DNA of 8,571 nt. Origin: Nitrospinota bacterium. Lineage in GTDB: Bacteria > JAUXIQ01. Shown in pieces: positions 6,036-8,571 of the stretch. Both the position numbers and the translations under genes were made by a program. Under the pieces are notes generated by a model that saw only the letters and a program-made list of their open reading frames with translations, did no database searches and was not told where the DNA came from. The stretch spans positions 1 through 8,571 of the forward strand of contig JAUXIQ010000064.1 of NCBI GenBank assembly GCA_030620925.1. Direction: 5' to 3'. Positions within the stretch are counted from its first letter, which is position 1. Every line of letters starts with the position of its first letter.

Positions 6036-7664
6036 ATGGGTAATTCAGATGCGAAAAAGAATCATCAGGAAGGCCTGAAGGAAGTAGAGCTGCCTTCGGG
6101 TATAAAGATCAAACCCGTCTACGGCCCGGAAGACACGGCACACCTGGATTATCAGCAAGACGTGGGAAACCCGGGAGAATACCCCTATCTCCGGGGCCCC
6201 TACGGCACAATGTACAGGGGCCGCCCCTGGACCAAGCGCCTCTACGCCGGCTATGGCACCTCTGAAGACACCAACAAGCGCTTCAAATTCCTCATGGAGA
6301 ACGGCCAGACCGGCCTGAGCATGGCTCTGGACCTCCCCACTCAGTTGGGCATGGACTCCGGCGACCCGCTGGCGGTGGCCGACGTAGGCCGCGTGGGCGT
6401 GGCCATCGACACACTGAAAGACTTGGAGGGCGTCTTCGAGGGCATCGACCTCGGCAATATCAGCACATCATTCACCATCAACTCCACCGCCGCCATCCTT
6501 CTGGCAATGTACATCGCGGTGGGAGACAAGCAGGGGGTGCCCCAGGAGAAACTGACCGGCACCATCCAGAACGACATTCTCAAAGAATACGTCGCCCGGG
6601 GGACGTGGATATTCCCCATCGAGCCTTCAGTGCGTCTCATCGGAGATACCATCGAATACTGCGCCAACCATATTCCCAGGTTCAACTCCATAAGCATCTC
6701 CGGCCCCCACATGCGCGAGGCGGGCGCCACCGCCGTGCAGGAGCTGGCCTACACCTTCGGCAACGCTAAAGAGTATATAAAAGAGGTGCTGAGGCGAGGA
6801 TATGATATAGACGACTTCGCCCCCAGCCTCTCCTTCATATTCTGCAACCGGGACAACTTCTTCGAAGAGATATGCAAGTACCGTGCGGCCAGACGCTTAT
6901 GGGCCCGCATCATGAAAGAGGAATACGGAGCCAAGAACCCCAAATCCATGATGCTCCGCTTCGCCGCCGGAGGAGGCGGCCTGTGCATGACCAAGAACCA
7001 GCCCAAACTGAACATAGCCCGCAGCACACTGGTGGCTCTCTCTTCGGTGCTGGGAGGCACCCAATCGCTGCTGCTGGCAGCCTATGACGAAGCATATGCC
7101 ATCCCCACCGAGGAATCGGCCCGCCTGGCGCTTATGATTCAGAACCTGCTGGGCGAGGAAGTGGGCGTGGCCGATACTGCCGACCCCCTGGCGGGTTCCT
7201 ACTTCATAGAATCTCTGACCGATGAAATCGAGAAGAAAACCAGGGAGGTCATTGAAAAGATAGACGTCATGGGCGGGATGGTGAGCGCCATAAAGGAGGG
7301 GCTTATCCAGCGGGAACTCGCCCGCGAGGCCTACATTGAGGAGATAAGCATCCAGAAAGGCGAAAAGGTCAAGATAGGGATAAACAAGTACGTAGTCGAA
7401 GAAGACGAAGAAGAGGATATGGAAATCCACCAGATGCCGGAGGACACCATCAGGAAACAGGTGGAGAGCACCATGAAGGTAAAGGAGGAGCGCGATCAGG
7501 GCAAGACTGACGAAGCGCTCATCGCCCTTTCCGAGGCGGCCAAGGGAACGGAAAACATGATGCCCTACCTGATAAACGCGGTAAAGGAATACGCCACCGT
7601 GGGCGAGATAGTATCCACGTTTAAAAGCGTCTTCGGAGCCTACCAGGAGATCACCGGAATATAG
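6036..7664 (+). CDS. B12-dependent acyl-CoA mutase large subunit, methylmalonyl-CoA mutase family, atypical active site
   Basis: A 542-residue TIM-barrel catalytic chain of the methylmalonyl-CoA mutase family, which rearranges acyl-CoA carbon skeletons by an adenosylcobalamin radical. No C-terminal B12-binding domain (DxHxxG motif) is present, so a separate small subunit is needed and is not in the window. Compared from memory with Propionibacterium MCM, conserved residues are Y56, M59, R63, T66, R68 and Y70 (Y75-Y89 segment), S95, Q178, R188 (R207), N217 and H225 (H244). Y70 with R188 is the pair that favours methylmalonyl-CoA over isobutyryl-CoA. Several pocket positions differ: S264 for R283, A310 for H328, G312 for Q330, P224 for Y243, and QSLLLAA (343-349) for QSLHTNS. 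An acidic stretch EEDEEED lies at 455-461. The ATG at 6036 follows AAGGAG (6023-6028) by 7 bases and lies downstream of the promoter, so the longer reading from 5922 is rejected. The substrate is uncertain; the family is not in doubt. Confidence 0.88.
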   Translation: MGNSDAKKNHQEGLKEVELPSGIKIKPVYGPEDTAHLDYQQDVGNPGEYPYLRGPYGTMYRGRPWTKRLYAGYGTSEDTNKRFKFLMENGQTGLSMALDLPTQLGMDSGDPLAVADVGRVGVAIDTLKDLEGVFEGIDLGNISTSFTINSTAAILLAMYIAVGDKQGVPQEKLTGTIQNDILKEYVARGTWIFPIEPSVRLIGDTIEYCANHIPRFNSISISGPHMREAGATAVQELAYTFGNAKEYIKEVLRRGYDIDDFAPSLSFIFCNRDNFFEEICKYRAARRLWARIMKEEYGAKNPKSMMLRFAAGGGGLCMTKNQPKLNIARSTLVALSSVLGGTQSLLLAAYDEAYAIPTEESARLALMIQNLLGEEVGVADTADPLAGSYFIESLTDEIEKKTREVIEKIDVMGGMVSAIKEGLIQRELAREAYIEEISIQKGEKVKIGINKYVVEEDEEEDMEIHQMPEDTIRKQVESTMKVKEERDQGKTDEALIALSEAAKGTENMMPYLINAVKEYATVGEIVSTFKSVFGAYQEITGI

Positions 7665-7682
7665 TTCAGCAGGAAACCGGGG

Positions 7683-8571
7683 CTAGGCCTGCGCCTCATT
7701 ATTTTTCTGAAAATATTGAAGGAAACCCTCCACCGCGGAGAGCAAAAGCTCCCCGAAGGTTTCCGCCTGACGGTTTTCCTGGGCTACGCTGAACATGGGG
7801 GCCTCCAGCAGCGTTCGGGCCATCCCCTCCGGACTGACTCCCTCCCGATGGAGACGGGAAAGAACGGAGTGTATGTGCTCTATCTGCGCTTTAGAAAGGG
7901 CTAGGGTCTCCGCCACTCTTTCGGTGAACCCGAATTGCGAAAAGCAGAGCATATCGGGCTCAAGCAAAGCCAGTTTTTCCAGGCTTCTCAGCGTTTCCGG
8001 ATAATCGAAGCCCGGGGGGGCGATGGCGGGATAAAGTATATCCCCGACGGGTATATAGTGGCCGGGAAGCTCTCCCACGAATGCGAGCTTTCCACCCTCT
8101 TCGAAAATCAACAGATGATGAGGCGCGTGGCCCGGCGCGGGGTAAATTCGCATGGAGACGCCTCCCCCGGCGTCTATGACCGCATCCTCGACGGGAACTA
8201 CGTTCTCTTCGGGAACGGGAATTATAGGACCGTGAATCTTCAGCACCGCCTCTCGCCCTCCGTAAACCTTATCAGCGCTCGCCAGCAGGCGGGAAGGATC
8301 GATAAGATGCCGGGCGCCACTCTTGTGCACGTAAACTTTAAGCCAGGGCAACTCACGGACCAGCCAACCGGCCCCGCCCGAGTGGTCCAGATGGATGTGA
8401 GTGACGATGACGCCGGCTACATCTTCCCTGCCTATCCCCAGGCTATCCAGCGAGCTGAGAAGAAGGGAAGCTAACTCCTCGGTACCCGTTTCCACCAGGT
8501 ATACCTTTTCTCCCCGGATGACGTAGGAGCCGCTACCCGGCGTGGTTACTGTCCCCAGGGTGGACAGATAA
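7683..8571 (-). CDS. Metallo-beta-lactamase-fold hydrolase (5' end outside the window)
   Basis: A metallo-beta-lactamase-superfamily hydrolase of unknown substrate. The reading frame stays open through the right edge, adding 25 residues (ending SGSYVIRGEKVYL) ahead of the GTG at 8495. These form the expected first beta strands of the fold, so GTG 8495 is not the true start and the gene is cut by the window. About 295 residues are visible. Counting from that GTG, the metal motif HIHLDH lies at 33-38 and PGHAPHH at 121-127. Two usual ligands look changed: the bridging Asp position reads GE (E142), and the last His position reads SQFG (Q187), where many relatives have a His. After the core comes a helical C-terminal region of about 80 residues. 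The gene converges on the mutase with only 18 bp between stop codons. No context points to a function. Confidence 0.85.
   Translation of the reverse strand, partial: YLSTLGTVTTPGSGSYVIRGEKVYLVETGTEELASLLLSSLDSLGIGREDVAGVIVTHIHLDHSGGAGWLVRELPWLKVYVHKSGARHLIDPSRLLASADKVYGGREAVLKIHGPIIPVPEENVVPVEDAVIDAGGGVSMRIYPAPGHAPHHLLIFEEGGKLAFVGELPGHYIPVGDILYPAIAPPGFDYPETLRSLEKLALLEPDMLCFSQFGFTERVAETLALSKAQIEHIHSVLSRLHREGVSPEGMARTLLEAPMFSVAQENRQAETFGELLLSAVEGFLQYFQKNNEAQA

Noticed and set aside
6897-7430. Long minus-strand open frame (177 codons) inside the mutase gene
   Set aside because: Entirely antisense to a well-conserved coding region; it reflects GC-biased third positions, and its translation resembles no known protein.
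7665-7702. Possible bidirectional terminator between the convergent mutase and hydrolase genes
   Set aside because: Only a 4-bp AGGC/GCCT stem is visible near 7685-7696, inside the hydrolase coding end; not enough support.
7935-8474. Plus-strand open frame of 179 codons opposite the hydrolase gene
   Set aside because: The minus strand carries an unmistakable metallo-beta-lactamase fold across the same span, and the plus frame has no recognisable motif.

Overview
The window carries seven protein-coding genes from a bacterium. The evidence is genuine type IV pilus machinery (PilB, PilM), Shine-Dalgarno-led starts and sigma70-like promoters. I cannot place the organism further. A methylmalonyl-CoA-mutase-type large subunit without a fused B12 domain, an MTH1187-type thiamine-binding protein and a pilB-pilM pair fit an anaerobic or deep-branching lineage (for example Desulfobacterota, Chloroflexota, or deep Actinomycetota/Firmicutes), but this is inference. 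No tRNA, rRNA, CRISPR array, insertion sequence or phage gene was seen.

Left part (1-4303): a small MTH1187/DUF77 thiamine-binding protein gene on + converges on a minus-strand pair, pilB then pilM. PilB is the pilus-extension ATPase. Here it has an N-terminal MshEN region with two clear c-di-GMP-type 24-residue motifs and, after the ATPase, a C-terminal cyclic-nucleotide-binding domain and a lysine/aspartate repeat tail. One motor could therefore read two nucleotide second messengers. A roughly 370-bp AT-rich region separates pilB from the divergent nth gene. It holds a good minus-strand promoter (TTGACG-17-TATAAT), a probable nth promoter, three copies of a TTGCCTAT-type element (one over the predicted pilB transcription start), and a perfect inverted repeat that buries the pilB Shine-Dalgarno sequence.

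Right part (4304-8571): nth (endonuclease III, base-excision repair), an enoyl-CoA hydratase/isomerase (crotonase) and a coenzyme-B12-dependent acyl-CoA mutase large subunit lie on +. A metallo-beta-lactamase-fold hydrolase on - converges on the mutase and runs off the right edge. The crotonase and mutase plausibly belong to acyl-CoA metabolism, but the mutase has its own promoter, lacks a B12-binding partner gene here, and has lost several residues that line the CoA/substrate pocket in classical methylmalonyl-CoA mutase. Its exact substrate is therefore open.

The best leads are the dual-sensor PilB with its regulated-looking leader, and the mutase with its altered active site. No complete unknown system is evident.
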